A DNA stretch of 64,000 nucleotides, taken from contig DAHUZB010000033.1 in NCBI GenBank assembly GCA_027306785.1, forward strand, positions 39,101 to 103,100, read 5' to 3'. The notes below the pieces were generated by a model. It was not told where the DNA came from and searched no databases. It saw only the letters and a program-made list of their open reading frames with translations. Each line of letters opens with the position of its first letter. Position 1 is the stretch's first letter. The position numbers and the translations under genes were made by a program. Positions 34,311-42,095 of this stretch are shown piece by piece. The DNA comes from Vulcanimicrobiota bacterium. GTDB taxonomy: Bacteria; Vulcanimicrobiota; Vulcanimicrobiia; Vulcanimicrobiales; Vulcanimicrobiaceae.

Positions 34311-34526
34311 GGGACTGAGTACGACGCGGAGGCGGGCGCCTACGCGGCGCTCGTCCCGGCTCTTGCGAACGCTCGGGAGGCCATCGAGCTTGCGCTGGAA
34401 ATGCGCGCGGCCGAGGGTGAGCCGATCCCGTTATCGGATGAAGTCCGACGCGTCAAGGTCGCCCTTCCCGCCGCGTAGCTCAAGAGTACCGGCGTCAGCA
34501 TCGAAGAGCTGGAGTCGGTGTTGTAA
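34311..34526 (+). pseudogene. HicB antitoxin-like remnant
   Basis: Read in the frame that follows the transketolase stop, the sequence gives EYDAEAGAYAALVPAL, then NAREAIELALEMRAAEGEPIP and VRRVKVALPAA, a near-continuous HicB-type antitoxin fold. The usual glycine-rich linker (G-C-x-S-x-G-x-T) between the VPAL strand and the helix is deleted. An in-frame TAG at 34476-34478 interrupts a further LKSTGVSIEELESVL before a TAA at 34524-34526. It has no start codon with a Shine-Dalgarno and no hicA toxin beside it. I interpret it as a decayed antitoxin gene, fixed between tkt and the terminator. Confidence 0.65.
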
Positions 34527-34561
34527 AAAGAGTCCCGCATTGCTGCGGGACTCCTTTTTTT
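34525..34561. terminator. Bidirectional intrinsic terminator between convergent tkt and rpsO
   Basis: A 12-bp GC-rich stem (34530-34541 region with 34542-34553, AGTCCCGCA/TGCGGGACT core) has a short tetraloop, TTGC on plus and GCAA on minus. Seven T follow on the plus strand (34555-34561) and five T on the minus strand (34525-34529). It would terminate both the tkt transcript and rpsO. Confidence 0.88.
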
Positions 34562-34632
34562 GTGTAAGCACATCTGCCATCCTCGACTTCGGCGCCACGC
34601 GCGTACCCGAAGCGGCGTTGCCTTTTCGGAAA

Positions 34633-34902
34633 CTAGCGGCGCAGTCCGAGGTCGGCGATCAGCTTGCGATAGCCTTCCAGGTTTTTCTTCTGGAGGTAGT
34701 TCAGCAGACGACGGCGCTGACCGACCTGAAGCAGCAGCCCGCGGCGGCTGTGATGGTCCTTTTTGTGGACCTTCAGGTGCTCGGTAAGATGATTGATCGA
34801 CGCCGTGAGGATCGCGACTTGCACTTCGGCGGAGCCGGTGTCGCTCGGGCCGCGGCCGAATTTGGTCGCGAGCTCGGCCTTTTGTTCTTTGGTCAGGGGC
34901 AC
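34633..34902 (-). CDS. rpsO: 30S ribosomal protein S15
   Basis: An 89-aa protein of standard S15 length. [60 protein letters not shown] is unmistakable. GGAG precedes the start by a suitable distance. S15 binds 16S rRNA in the central domain and often represses its own mRNA. In most bacteria pnp lies just downstream; here the upstream and downstream genes are unrelated and pnp is at 2729-5041. Confidence 0.98.
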   Translation of the reverse strand: MPLTKEQKAELATKFGRGPSDTGSAEVQVAILTASINHLTEHLKVHKKDHHSRRGLLLQVGQRRRLLNYLQKKNLEGYRKLIADLGLRR

Positions 34903-34977
34903 GGTATCCAGAACTCCTTACAACAGGAAAGCCTCGTCCGGGTACAGGGGCGGAGCCTCCGTCCCGGCGACCGACGG

Positions 34978-35006
34978 ATCATACCAAACTCGGCGACGAG
35001 GGACAA
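34978..35006 (-). promoter_or_regulatory. Sigma-70-type promoter of rpsO
   Basis: On the minus strand TTGTCC (35001-35006) and TATGAT (34978-34983) are separated by exactly 17 bp. The 5' leader of about 65-70 nt includes CCGGG...CCCGG with an inner GGAG/CTCC stem, which could be the S15 autoregulatory structure. The latter is only a suggestion. Confidence 0.65.
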
Positions 35007-35033
35007 GGGCTCGGATCGCAGCGCAACACCCGG

Positions 35034-35801
35034 TTACGGCGCCAGGTGCTTGGCTCGGAACGGGGCCGCGTAGCCTTCGAACGCGGCGTACCCCATCCGA
35101 CCCATGCGCTCGTAGAGCAGGGTGCCGGGGTGCGGGCGGCGCTCCAAAGCGGCTCGGTCGATCGCATCGTGGTAGAGCGCGCGCCGCAGCAAAAAGTGCA
35201 AGAGCGATTGCGGAAAGAGCCCGAGCCACGTTCGCCGCTGCGACGGGTAGCGCCAGCAAAAGTGCGCGTTCCGCCAGGCTTCGGCCAAGCCCAAGCGCTC
35301 GGTGCGCAGGGTCGGCCGCCGCTCGAGCGGGGCCAGCGTGCGAAAGAAGGGCGCCGGAATGCGATAGCCGTGGTAGATGGGAAACTGCCGAACGCGCTCC
35401 GTGATGCCCGCTCGCGTCGCAAAGGCGGCGACCACGAGATGCGCGGCGTCGTGATCCTGGTGACCGCCCTCCCACGCGAGCGTGTAGATGCGATCCGGCA
35501 ACGCTCCGGCGTGCGCGACGAACGCGGTGAGGCCGTCGAGCGCGGCCTCGAGATGCGCCGGAAGCGAGCCGTCGTCGATGCCGAGCCGGGTGCCGATGAA
35601 GCCGATGTGCTCGCGCGGTACGCCGAGATCGGCGAGCGCGGCGAGACTCTCGGCGTCGCGTCGATCGGCGGAGGCGCTGCCGATGCGGCCGTTGGTGAGG
35701 TACGCGCAGAACAACTCGTCGCCGCGACGCGCGGCGCGCGCGATGATGCTCGCGACCGCGTATTCGTCGTCTTGATGGGCGAAGACGAAGAGCGTGCGCA
35801 T
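35034..35801 (-). CDS. PIG-L/LmbE family N-deacetylase-like protein
   Basis: A 255-aa protein with the canonical zinc motifs: TLFVFAHQDDEYAVASII near the start (A-H-x-D-D) and WEGGHQDHDAAHLVV (H-x-D-H). It starts at ATG 35801, 5 nt after the stop of the upstream acetyltransferase gene. The longer frame to 36155 is antisense to nothing known but lies inside the acetyltransferase gene, so it was rejected. It probably deacetylates an N-acetyl sugar in the surface-glycan pathway. Confidence 0.88.
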   Translation of the reverse strand: MRTLFVFAHQDDEYAVASIIARAARRGDELFCAYLTNGRIGSASADRRDAESLAALADLGVPREHIGFIGTRLGIDDGSLPAHLEAALDGLTAFVAHAGALPDRIYTLAWEGGHQDHDAAHLVVAAFATRAGITERVRQFPIYHGYRIPAPFFRTLAPLERRPTLRTERLGLAEAWRNAHFCWRYPSQRRTWLGLFPQSLLHFLLRRALYHDAIDRAALERRPHPGTLLYERMGRMGYAAFEGYAAPFRAKHLAP

Positions 35802-35806
35802 CGGCG

Positions 35807-36655
35807 TCAGTACGCGTCGAAGTCGATCGCGTCGAAGCGCACGTGCTCGGCCGGGAGCGTGCGAGCACGTCCGGTGAGATCGAGAAAGATCAGATTGAGC
35901 GGCGACGGGCGCAAGCGGTTCGGCAGCGGCACCGCGAGACCGCGCCACCGGACGCCCGGGGCGAGCCCCATCCATACCGTGAGCGGATGCGCGAGCCCGA
36001 AGGCGGACGAGTGTCGCGCCGCATCCGGCCACGACGCGCAGGTCAGTTGCGCTTTGATCAGCGGCGTATCCGTCGCGCACGTAAGCGCGCCGGCGCCGTC
36101 GTAGTAACGGGTGCGCGGATTCGCGGTGCGCCACGTACGCGATGCGTGCGACCACGTGCGTTCGAACGCCGTGTCGAGCGATGCGGGCATGCGCGCCGCC
36201 CCGATCCCGACCAGCACGTGCAGCGGCGAGACGAGTTGAAAGCCGAGCTTGCGCGTGAATCCGGGCGTGCTATTCGCATTCGCGACACCGATCACGAACT
36301 CGTATCCCTCGCGCGCGGCATCCCGAAACGTCCGCTGCGCGAGCGCGGTGAAGAGCCCGCGACCTTGATGCTCGGGGTGCGTGGCGGTGTTGAACGAGAG
36401 CAGGCCGCGAACGTCGCGCCCGAAGAGTCGCGCCGTCATCGGCTGCGTTGCGTAATGCGCGCAGAGCCGATCGTCGCGGTAGGCGTCGTAGCCGAGCACG
36501 ATGCCGTCGGGATTCGCGGCATACTCCCAGGCGAGATACGCTTCGGTGAAGTGGGCCGCATGCGGAAATGCCGTGCGTAACAAGAGCGCATGCTCGCGCA
36601 TGCGTTCCGGCGTCGGTGAGATGCGTTCGAACCGGTATCCGTCGTCTGCGCCCAT
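35807..36655 (-). CDS. GNAT-family acetyltransferase
   Basis: A 282-aa protein started at ATG 36655. The acetyl-CoA-binding motif A is SFNTATHPEHQGRGLFTALAQRTFRDA, followed by VIGVANANSTPGFTRKLGFQLV (motif B, a glycine-rich helix cap). The N-terminal ERMREHALLLRTAFP and the C-terminal half of the fold are less typical. Such proteins occur in polysaccharide loci, where they acetylate amino sugars. It lies 5 nt upstream of the LmbE-like gene on the same strand, so an acetylation-deacetylation pair is plausible. Confidence 0.75.
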   Translation of the reverse strand: MGADDGYRFERISPTPERMREHALLLRTAFPHAAHFTEAYLAWEYAANPDGIVLGYDAYRDDRLCAHYATQPMTARLFGRDVRGLLSFNTATHPEHQGRGLFTALAQRTFRDAAREGYEFVIGVANANSTPGFTRKLGFQLVSPLHVLVGIGAARMPASLDTAFERTWSHASRTWRTANPRTRYYDGAGALTCATDTPLIKAQLTCASWPDAARHSSAFGLAHPLTVWMGLAPGVRWRGLAVPLPNRLRPSPLNLIFLDLTGRARTLPAEHVRFDAIDFDAY

Positions 36656-36714
36656 CGATCGGCTGCTTTCGCGCCGCGTTGCGGTCGTGCCCCCGGCCCC
36701 GCTTCGAGCGGGGG

Positions 36715-37092
36715 CTATCCCCGTACGGGCGTGGGCTTGCCTTCGGGGTCGACCGCAACGAAGACGAAATTGCCCGTGGTCGAGAGGCGGCGTTCGCCCG
36801 AGACCGGGTTTTCGGCCCAGAGCTCGATCGCGACCGTGATCGAGGTGCGGCCGATGCGTGCCACGCGGGCGATCGTCTCCACGAACTCGCCGGCGCGGAT
36901 CGGCTCCTTGAAGTCGATGCGGTCGATGGAGACGGTGACGACCTGCTTGCGGCAGGCGCGCATGGCGGCGATGCCGCCCACCACGTCCATCATCGAGAGC
37001 GCTTTGCCGCCGAAGAGCGTGCCGTAGGCGTTGGTCTCGTGCGGGAAGACGATCTCGGTGCGTCGTTCGATGATTTCTTCGGTCTCGGTCAT
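36715..37092 (-). CDS. Acyl-CoA thioesterase of the hotdog fold (YciA-like)
   Basis: A 125-aa protein started at ATG 37092; a GTG 21 nt upstream (37113) is a possible alternative. VFPHETNAYGTLFGGKALSMMDVVGGIAAMRACR is the YciA/BACH hotdog motif with the catalytic aspartate region, followed by VSIDRIDFKEPIRAGEFVE. It hydrolyses acyl-CoA thioesters in the cytosol. The flanking flavodoxin-like reductase is divergent, with a promoter region of about 50 bp between. Confidence 0.88.
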   Translation of the reverse strand: MTETEEIIERRTEIVFPHETNAYGTLFGGKALSMMDVVGGIAAMRACRKQVVTVSIDRIDFKEPIRAGEFVETIARVARIGRTSITVAIELWAENPVSGERRLSTTGNFVFVAVDPEGKPTPVRG

Positions 37093-37139
37093 GATAGCCG
37101 CCGGGATATTCACTTCGCCCCGTGAAAGCGCCCGCCGAT

Positions 37140-37721
37140 ATGGAGAAATTGCTGGTTCCCGTCATCTACGGCTCGGTGCGCCGCGACCGGCAAGGCATCC
37201 GAGCGGCCCGCTACGTGATGCGTCGGCTCGAAGCGTGCGGCGCGGAGGCGGTGCTCGTCGATCCGCTCGAGAAGCCGCTGCCGCTGCTCGACCGCATGTA
37301 CAAGGAGTATCCGCACGGCCAAGCGCCGCCGGTGATGGAGGAGCTCGCGCAGCTCTTTCGGCGTGCCGACGGCTTTGCGATCGTCTCCGGCGAGTACAAC
37401 CACACCGTGCCGCCCGCGCTCTCGAATCTGCTCGATCACTTTCTCGAAGAGTACTTCTTTCGACCCGCGGGCATCGTGTGCTATTCGAACGGCCGCTTCG
37501 GCGGCGTGCGCGCCGCGATGACGCTGCGCGCGAGTCTCGCCGAGATGGGAATGGTGACGATTCCCTCGCTGTTGCCGATTCCGAATGTCGAGGGCGCGTT
37601 CGACGAAGGCGGCGTGCCGACCGATCCGCAGACCGACGAGCGCACGCGCGAGTTCTTCGATGAATTCCTCTGGTACGCACGCGCGCTGCGCGACGCGCGC
37701 GCAAAGGGTGTTCCCTACTAA
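37140..37721 (+). CDS. NADPH-dependent FMN reductase/flavodoxin-like quinone reductase
   Basis: A 193-aa protein if begun at ATG 37140; GTG 37122 would add six residues. The flavodoxin-like phosphate-binding loop is VIYGSVRRDRQGIRAARYV. SGEYNHTVPPALSNLLDHF corresponds to the S-x-E-Y-N flavin-contact motif of the family, and VCYSNGRFGGVRAAMTLRASL to the third loop. It reduces FMN, azo or quinone substrates with NADPH. It stands alone in its direction. Confidence 0.88.
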   Translation: MEKLLVPVIYGSVRRDRQGIRAARYVMRRLEACGAEAVLVDPLEKPLPLLDRMYKEYPHGQAPPVMEELAQLFRRADGFAIVSGEYNHTVPPALSNLLDHFLEEYFFRPAGIVCYSNGRFGGVRAAMTLRASLAEMGMVTIPSLLPIPNVEGAFDEGGVPTDPQTDERTREFFDEFLWYARALRDARAKGVPY

Positions 37722-37742
37722 GACGACAAGCGACGCGCCCTC

Positions 37743-38618
37743 CTAAAAACGCAGCGTCGCTTCGGCGATCGGCGTGACCGCGCCGCCGATCTCGATGCCG
37801 TCGCACCCGCGTTCGCCGCGGACGTGCACGTGCAGCAGACTGCGGCGACCCATCTTCGTGCCTTGCTCGCTGACGAAGCGCGCGCCGTCGTGGTGCGGCG
37901 CGAGCCCGTGCGCCATCATATATGCGGCGAGCGGACCGGTGGAGCTGCCGGTCGCGGGATCCTCCACGATGCCGTGCTCGGGGCCGAACATGCGTGCATA
38001 CGCGCCGTTCGGCGTCGGTGCGAAGACGAAGACGCAGAGCGGTTCGGTGCGTCCGCGGATCAGTTCGTAGAAGCGCGCGCCGTCCACCTCGGCACGATCG
38101 ACGCTCGCCGCATCCGCAACCGGTACGTAGAGCGTGGGATTGCCCGCGCTCGCGAGCGTGCACGGCAGATCGGGAATCAGGTCGCGTTCGTCGAGTGAGA
38201 CGGCGCGCGCGCACGCGTCGCGCGCGAGTTCGCCCTGCGTAGCGATCGGCGGCGTGGTAAGCCACAGCATGCCGTGCGCGTCCACGCGCACCGGTACGTC
38301 GCCGACATTCTCCCATAGCAGCAGGCGATCGGCGTCGCGAGGCACGAGCGTTTCGTCGCGCATCACGTACGCGGTGCCGATCGTGGGATGTCCGGCGAAC
38401 GCCATCTCGTAGGCGGGCGTGAAGATGCGCACGCGCATCGCGTCGCCGCGCCGCTCGTGCGGAAAGACGAACGCGCTCTCCGATTGATTCATCTCGCGCG
38501 CGATCTTCTGCATCGTCGCGGTATCGAGGCCGGTCGCATCGGGAAAGACGACGAGACCGTTCCCGGTAAACGGCGTGTCGGTAAAGACGTCAACCAAGCG
38601 ATAGCGATACGAATGCAT
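37743..38618 (-). CDS. PhzF-family isomerase/epimerase
   Basis: A 291-aa protein with YRLVDVFTDTPFTGNGLVVFPDA and MNQSESAFVFPHE (catalytic Glu in S-E-S-A-F), EMAFAGHPTIGTAYV, GNPTLYVPVADA, and HGIVEDPATGSSTGPLAAYM. These are PhzF (trans-2,3-dihydro-3-hydroxyanthranilate isomerase) family motifs. No phenazine genes are nearby, so its substrate is unknown. The longer frame upstream to 38834 would overlap the divergent SDR gene and lacks homology. Confidence 0.9.
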   Translation of the reverse strand: MHSYRYRLVDVFTDTPFTGNGLVVFPDATGLDTATMQKIAREMNQSESAFVFPHERRGDAMRVRIFTPAYEMAFAGHPTIGTAYVMRDETLVPRDADRLLLWENVGDVPVRVDAHGMLWLTTPPIATQGELARDACARAVSLDERDLIPDLPCTLASAGNPTLYVPVADAASVDRAEVDGARFYELIRGRTEPLCVFVFAPTPNGAYARMFGPEHGIVEDPATGSSTGPLAAYMMAHGLAPHHDGARFVSEQGTKMGRRSLLHVHVRGERGCDGIEIGGAVTPIAEATLRF

Positions 38619-38680
38619 GCCTGCGCGCTTCGACGCGCGACGCGGAGGTTCACCATACGCGCGTCGGGGAAGAACGCGGC

Positions 38681-39451
38681 ATGGATCTCGGAATTCGCGG
38701 ACGCGCCGCGCTCGTGACGGGTGCGAGCGCGGGGCTCGGGCGAGCGGTAGCGCTCGCGCTCGCGGCGGAGGGCGTGCGCGTGGCACTCGCCGCACGCCGG
38801 AAAGAACCGCTCGATGCGGCGGCGGCCGAGGCACGCGCCGCGGGCGCGCCCGAGGCGCGCACCTATGCGGTCGATCTGGCCGACGAGGCGCGGCTGGCGG
38901 ATATGCTCGCCGCGGTGCGGCGCGACTTCGGTGCGATCGATATCCTCATCGCAAACGGCGGCGGCCCGAAGCCTGGCACGGCGGCGCAGATGGGGCTCGC
39001 CGATTGGGATGCGGGCTATCGCGTGGTGCTACGCTCGATGCTCCAACTCGTGGAAGGCGTGCTGCCGGGCATGCGCGAGCGGCGCTGGGGGCGCATCGTG
39101 GCCCTCACCTCGAGCTCGGTGAAGCAGCCGATCCCCACCCTCGCGCTCTCGAACACGTTCCGCACCGCGCTCGTCTCGGCGCTCAAAACGCTCTCGCTCG
39201 AGGTCGGGGCCCAGGGCGTGACCGTCAACGCGATTGCGACCGGCCGCATCCGCACCGATCGGCTACGCGCGCTCTACGGCGGTGACGACGCGGCGATCGA
39301 CGCGGCGGCCGCCGCGGACGTGCCGCTCGGGCGCGTCGCGACCCCGGAGGAGTTCGCACCGACGGTCGCCTTCCTGTGCGGCGAGGGCGCGCGCTACGTG
39401 ACCGGACAGACGATTGCGATAGACGGCGGGCTGATCAAGTCGCTATTTTGA
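38681..39451 (+). CDS. Short-chain dehydrogenase with replaced catalytic Tyr-Lys
   Basis: A 256-aa classical-SDR protein: RAALVTGASAGLGRAVALAL (cofactor motif), ILIANGGGPKPG (N-A/N-G-G motif), GRIVALTSSSVKQPI (active-site Ser region), and PLGRVATPEEFAPTVAFL near the C-terminus. The catalytic Y-x3-K is replaced by LALSNTFRTALVSALKTLS, a known divergent branch (BKR-like) in which the tetrad is only partly conserved. It precedes the Rieske gene by 4 nt. Confidence 0.88.
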   Translation: MDLGIRGRAALVTGASAGLGRAVALALAAEGVRVALAARRKEPLDAAAAEARAAGAPEARTYAVDLADEARLADMLAAVRRDFGAIDILIANGGGPKPGTAAQMGLADWDAGYRVVLRSMLQLVEGVLPGMRERRWGRIVALTSSSVKQPIPTLALSNTFRTALVSALKTLSLEVGAQGVTVNAIATGRIRTDRLRALYGGDDAAIDAAAAADVPLGRVATPEEFAPTVAFLCGEGARYVTGQTIAIDGGLIKSLF

Positions 39452-39455
39452 GGGC

Positions 39456-39776
39456 GTGCCGGAGTTCGTTCGGGTCGCCGACCTCGATGCGGTCCCGCCG
39501 GGCAGCGCACGCGCGTTTCCGGTCGGGCGCTACGACGTCGCGATCTTCAACGTGGGGGGCGATCTCTACGCCCTCGAAAACAGCTGCCCCCACCAGGGCG
39601 GACCGATCGCCGACGGGTTCCTCGAGGACCGCACGATCACGTGTCCCTGGCATGCCTGGTGCTTCGACCTGCGCACCGGACGATTGACCCTCGGAGATTT
39701 TGCAACGATCCCGCGCTTCGACGTGCGGGTGGAGGACGGCGGAATCTTCCTCGCCACGGAGCCGATGCCCGAATGA
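39456..39776 (+). CDS. Small Rieske-type [2Fe-2S] ferredoxin
   Basis: A 106-aa protein with C44-P-H46-Q-G-G and C63-P-W-H66, the cysteine-histidine pairs that bind a Rieske cluster, plus GRYDVAIFNVGGDLYALENS upstream. It resembles the NirD/toluene-dioxygenase ferredoxin group. It starts at GTG and overlaps the next gene by 4 nt. The electron partners are not obvious; the SDR upstream may be part of the same operon. Confidence 0.93.
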   Translation: MPEFVRVADLDAVPPGSARAFPVGRYDVAIFNVGGDLYALENSCPHQGGPIADGFLEDRTITCPWHAWCFDLRTGRLTLGDFATIPRFDVRVEDGGIFLATEPMPE

Positions 39777-40282
39777 TGAACGACCCGCAGCCCGCCTGGG
39801 ATGGGCGACTCGGCACCGCCGGCGGCCCCGCCTTCGGCGCGGCGCTCGCGAGCTTTGCCGCCGAGCGCGAGGTGAGCCACGGACGCCTTGCCGAGGCGAC
39901 CGAGATGCCGCTCGAGACCATCGCGGCGGTGCTCTCGGGCTCGCAGCGGGTGGGCATCTCCGCCCTCGCGCGCTTGGCGCAGGCGCTCCGGGCCAAGCCG
40001 ATCGAGTTTCTGCAGAAAACCGCGATCCTCTCGCTCGAAGCCTACGCCTTCGGGCTCGACCCGCTCTACTTTCTGCCCGAGGGGCAGCTGCGCTACGACG
40101 CCCGCATCTACATGCGTGAGATCAACCCGCGCCACCAAGTGCCGGAGGGCGATATGACCAAGCGCAGCCCGGCGATCGCGGCGCTGCGCGCGGACGAGCT
40201 GCTCGACCCGCTCGGGAAGACCGAAATCGAACTCGCCTACCTCCTGCGGACCGCGGTCCAGCAGACGGGTGGGACACTCTAG
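39773..40282 (+). CDS. XRE-like helix-turn-helix protein
   Basis: A 169-aa protein (starts MMNDPQPAWDG; ATG 39773 or 39776). Residues 36-85 (SHGRLAEATEMPLETIAAVLSGSQRVGISALARLAQALRAKP) form a lambda-repressor/XRE helix-turn-helix. The C-terminal half (FLQKTAILSLEAYAFGLDPLYF...ELAYLLRTAVQQTGG) is unassigned. It overlaps the Rieske gene and may regulate the operon. No metal-binding motif is seen. Confidence 0.7.
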   Translation: MMNDPQPAWDGRLGTAGGPAFGAALASFAAEREVSHGRLAEATEMPLETIAAVLSGSQRVGISALARLAQALRAKPIEFLQKTAILSLEAYAFGLDPLYFLPEGQLRYDARIYMREINPRHQVPEGDMTKRSPAIAALRADELLDPLGKTEIELAYLLRTAVQQTGGTL

Positions 40283-40309
40283 GGGTCGCAGCGAACCATC
40301 GGCCCCACG

Positions 40310-40873
40310 ATGCAAGGAGTGGATGGCAAGCGAATCGCCGCGCTTATCGGCGATGGATTCGAAGAAGCTGACCTGAACGAGCCGCGCCGCGCCCTCGAGG
40401 ACGCGGGTGCGGTCGTGACGATCGTCGGCTTGGACGAGCGTGCTCGGCAGAAGATCCGCGGCAAACGCGGTCTCGACGACGGCGGCTCGGCGAAAGCCGA
40501 GGAGCTGGTCGCGGACTGCACCGCCGAGGACTTCGATGCGCTCCTGATTCCCGGCGGCTTCTCGCCGGACCGGATTCGGACCGATAAAGAAGTTCAGCGG
40601 TTCGTGCGCGAGTTCGACACGGCCAAGAAGCCGATCTTTACGGTCGGACACGGGGCCCAGGTGCTGATCTCGTCGCAGTTGGTGCGCAGCCGTCAAGTGA
40701 CGGGCGCGCATTCGATCGCCGACGATATCCGCAATGCGGGCGGGCTCTATCGCGATCAGCCGACGGTACAGGACTCGAATTGGGTCTCGACCCGCGGCGG
40801 CGAGGATCTGCCGCAGTTCAATCGCGCGCTGTTGGAAAAGCTCGCGTCCTCGGGCGCGACCCAGGTCGTCTAA
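40310..40873 (+). CDS. DJ-1/PfpI-family protein lacking the nucleophilic cysteine
   Basis: A 187-aa protein with RIAALIGDGFEEADLNEPRRAL (conserved Glu in the D-G-F-E-E loop), LLIPGGFSPDRIRTD, VQRFVREF and RRxVTGAHSIADDIRNAGG-like C-terminal elements. The elbow motif, normally I-C-H-G, reads TVGHGAQVL, with Gly113 instead of the catalytic cysteine while His114 remains. It may therefore be a non-catalytic chaperone-like or sensor member. It overlaps the convergent membrane-protein gene by 4 nt. Confidence 0.9.
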   Translation: MQGVDGKRIAALIGDGFEEADLNEPRRALEDAGAVVTIVGLDERARQKIRGKRGLDDGGSAKAEELVADCTAEDFDALLIPGGFSPDRIRTDKEVQRFVREFDTAKKPIFTVGHGAQVLISSQLVRSRQVTGAHSIADDIRNAGGLYRDQPTVQDSNWVSTRGGEDLPQFNRALLEKLASSGATQVV

Positions 40874-41529
40874 GCGGGATCGTAGCGCGCGAGCGCTTCA
40901 CCGTACTCGCGTAGCGCGAGGAAGCCGACGACGGCACAGAACAGCAACTCCGAGGCGACGCCGATGGCGTCGCCTCGGTGCTTTACCGGCGGATCCACGT
41001 AGACGGCGAGGGCGTATGCGCCCGCGCTCACGCACGCCGCGCAGAGCATCGCGATCCAGCGGCCGACGCCGCGCCGCACCGTCGCGTTGAGCGCGACGAT
41101 CCCGCTTGCGAGCACGCACGCGATCGCGAGCGCGAAGAAGGTGGGTGGCGCGGGAAATCCGGAGAGCGCCTGCGCGCACCAATACACGAATGCGGCGAGC
41201 AGCGATGCGATCGCGGGAACGAGTGCTTTCGCGCGCGCGAGCTCGCGTCCGAAGAGCGGCGCGCTCGTTTCGCTCGCGTCGAGGTAGGCGTGGCGCCCGG
41301 GTCCCTGCACGAGGGCGATCGCGATCGCGATCGCACTGCAGAAAAACATCGGTCCCGCGATCCACACGCTGCGCGTGGCGATATCGGCGGAGAGCGGATC
41401 GGTAATCGCCGCGATGCCGTGCGGCTGCACGAAGCCGACGATCGCCGCGGTCGCGCAGGCGAACGCGATCGCGCGCCGTTCGGCGTGCAGGCGCGCGCTC
41501 ACGATCGCGCGGAGCGTGCGGCGCGTCAC
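40870..41529 (-). CDS. Six-helix membrane protein, presumed partner of the degenerate ABC ATPase
   Basis: A 219-aa protein with about six hydrophobic segments (roughly 18-40, 52-76, 105-127, 130-150, 158-180 and 187-205). It starts at GTG overlapping the stop of the ATPase-like gene (GTGA). The N-terminal RRTLRAIVSARLHAERRAIAF fits a cytosolic amphipathic helix of ABC-2-type permeases, but the family is not certain. It probably forms a complex with the ATPase-like protein encoded upstream. Confidence 0.65.
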   Translation of the reverse strand: MTRRTLRAIVSARLHAERRAIAFACATAAIVGFVQPHGIAAITDPLSADIATRSVWIAGPMFFCSAIAIAIALVQGPGRHAYLDASETSAPLFGRELARAKALVPAIASLLAAFVYWCAQALSGFPAPPTFFALAIACVLASGIVALNATVRRGVGRWIAMLCAACVSAGAYALAVYVDPPVKHRGDAIGVASELLFCAVVGFLALREYGEALARYDPA

Positions 41530-42095
41530 GCGTAGACCTCGGCGGCGTCGGGCGCGTACGCGCGAGCGCCTTCGTCATCGAGATGGGTGGAGAGCACCGC
41601 GCAGGCGCCCGCGGCGGCGAGCACGTGCGCGGCGAACGCCGGATGCGGCCGATCGAGCACGAGCAACTGCGGAAAGGGCAGCAGCGCGACCGCGAGCGGA
41701 TAGGCGAACGCTTCGTGCACGCCGTGCAGCCGTTCGAGCAGCAGATCGACGTGGGCGCGAGCGCGCACCGGATCGATCTCCCAGAGCGCCGCGCGGTATT
41801 CGACGAAGCGCGGCAGATCGTCGCGAGCGAGCGGCAGCGGATCGTGCGCGACGTAGCCGACCAGTCGTTTGCAGTGGACCGGCTGCACGCGCGGATCGTA
41901 CTCGCCGATCACGATCGATCCACGCGTCGCGCGCAGCAGCGCCGCGCACATCATGGCGAGCGCGCGCGCTTCGCGTTCGTCGCGACACCGACGAGCAACG
42001 CGCTCGGCGGCGTGCACGTCGAACGTGGCGGGAGCGACGATGAGCTCGCCGCGCGTTTCGTAGGCGGCGTCGCGCAGGCGCAAGAGCGGCGTCAT
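41526..42095 (-). CDS. Degenerate ABC transporter ATPase-like protein
   Basis: A 189-aa protein that aligns with ABC ATPases in order but lacks the catalytic motifs. At the Walker A position residues 36-49 read RCRDEREARALAMM (no GxxxxGKT). RGSIVIGEYDPRVQPVHCKRLVGYVAHDPLPLARDDLPRFVEY then matches the segment from the first strand to the Q-loop. The signature reads AYPLAVALLP (no LSGGQ), and Walker B reads LLVLDRPHP (Asp kept, catalytic Glu replaced). The H-loop LSTHLDDE is kept. It is probably a non-hydrolytic regulatory or structural subunit. It overlaps genes at both ends by 4 nt. Confidence 0.8.
   Translation of the reverse strand: MTPLLRLRDAAYETRGELIVAPATFDVHAAERVARRCRDEREARALAMMCAALLRATRGSIVIGEYDPRVQPVHCKRLVGYVAHDPLPLARDDLPRFVEYRAALWEIDPVRARAHVDLLLERLHGVHEAFAYPLAVALLPFPQLLVLDRPHPAFAAHVLAAAGACAVLSTHLDDEGARAYAPDAAEVYA

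Noticed and set aside
35802..36155. Upstream extension of the LmbE-like gene
   Set aside because: It lies within the acetyltransferase gene, and the deacetylase motif begins right after the ATG at 35801.
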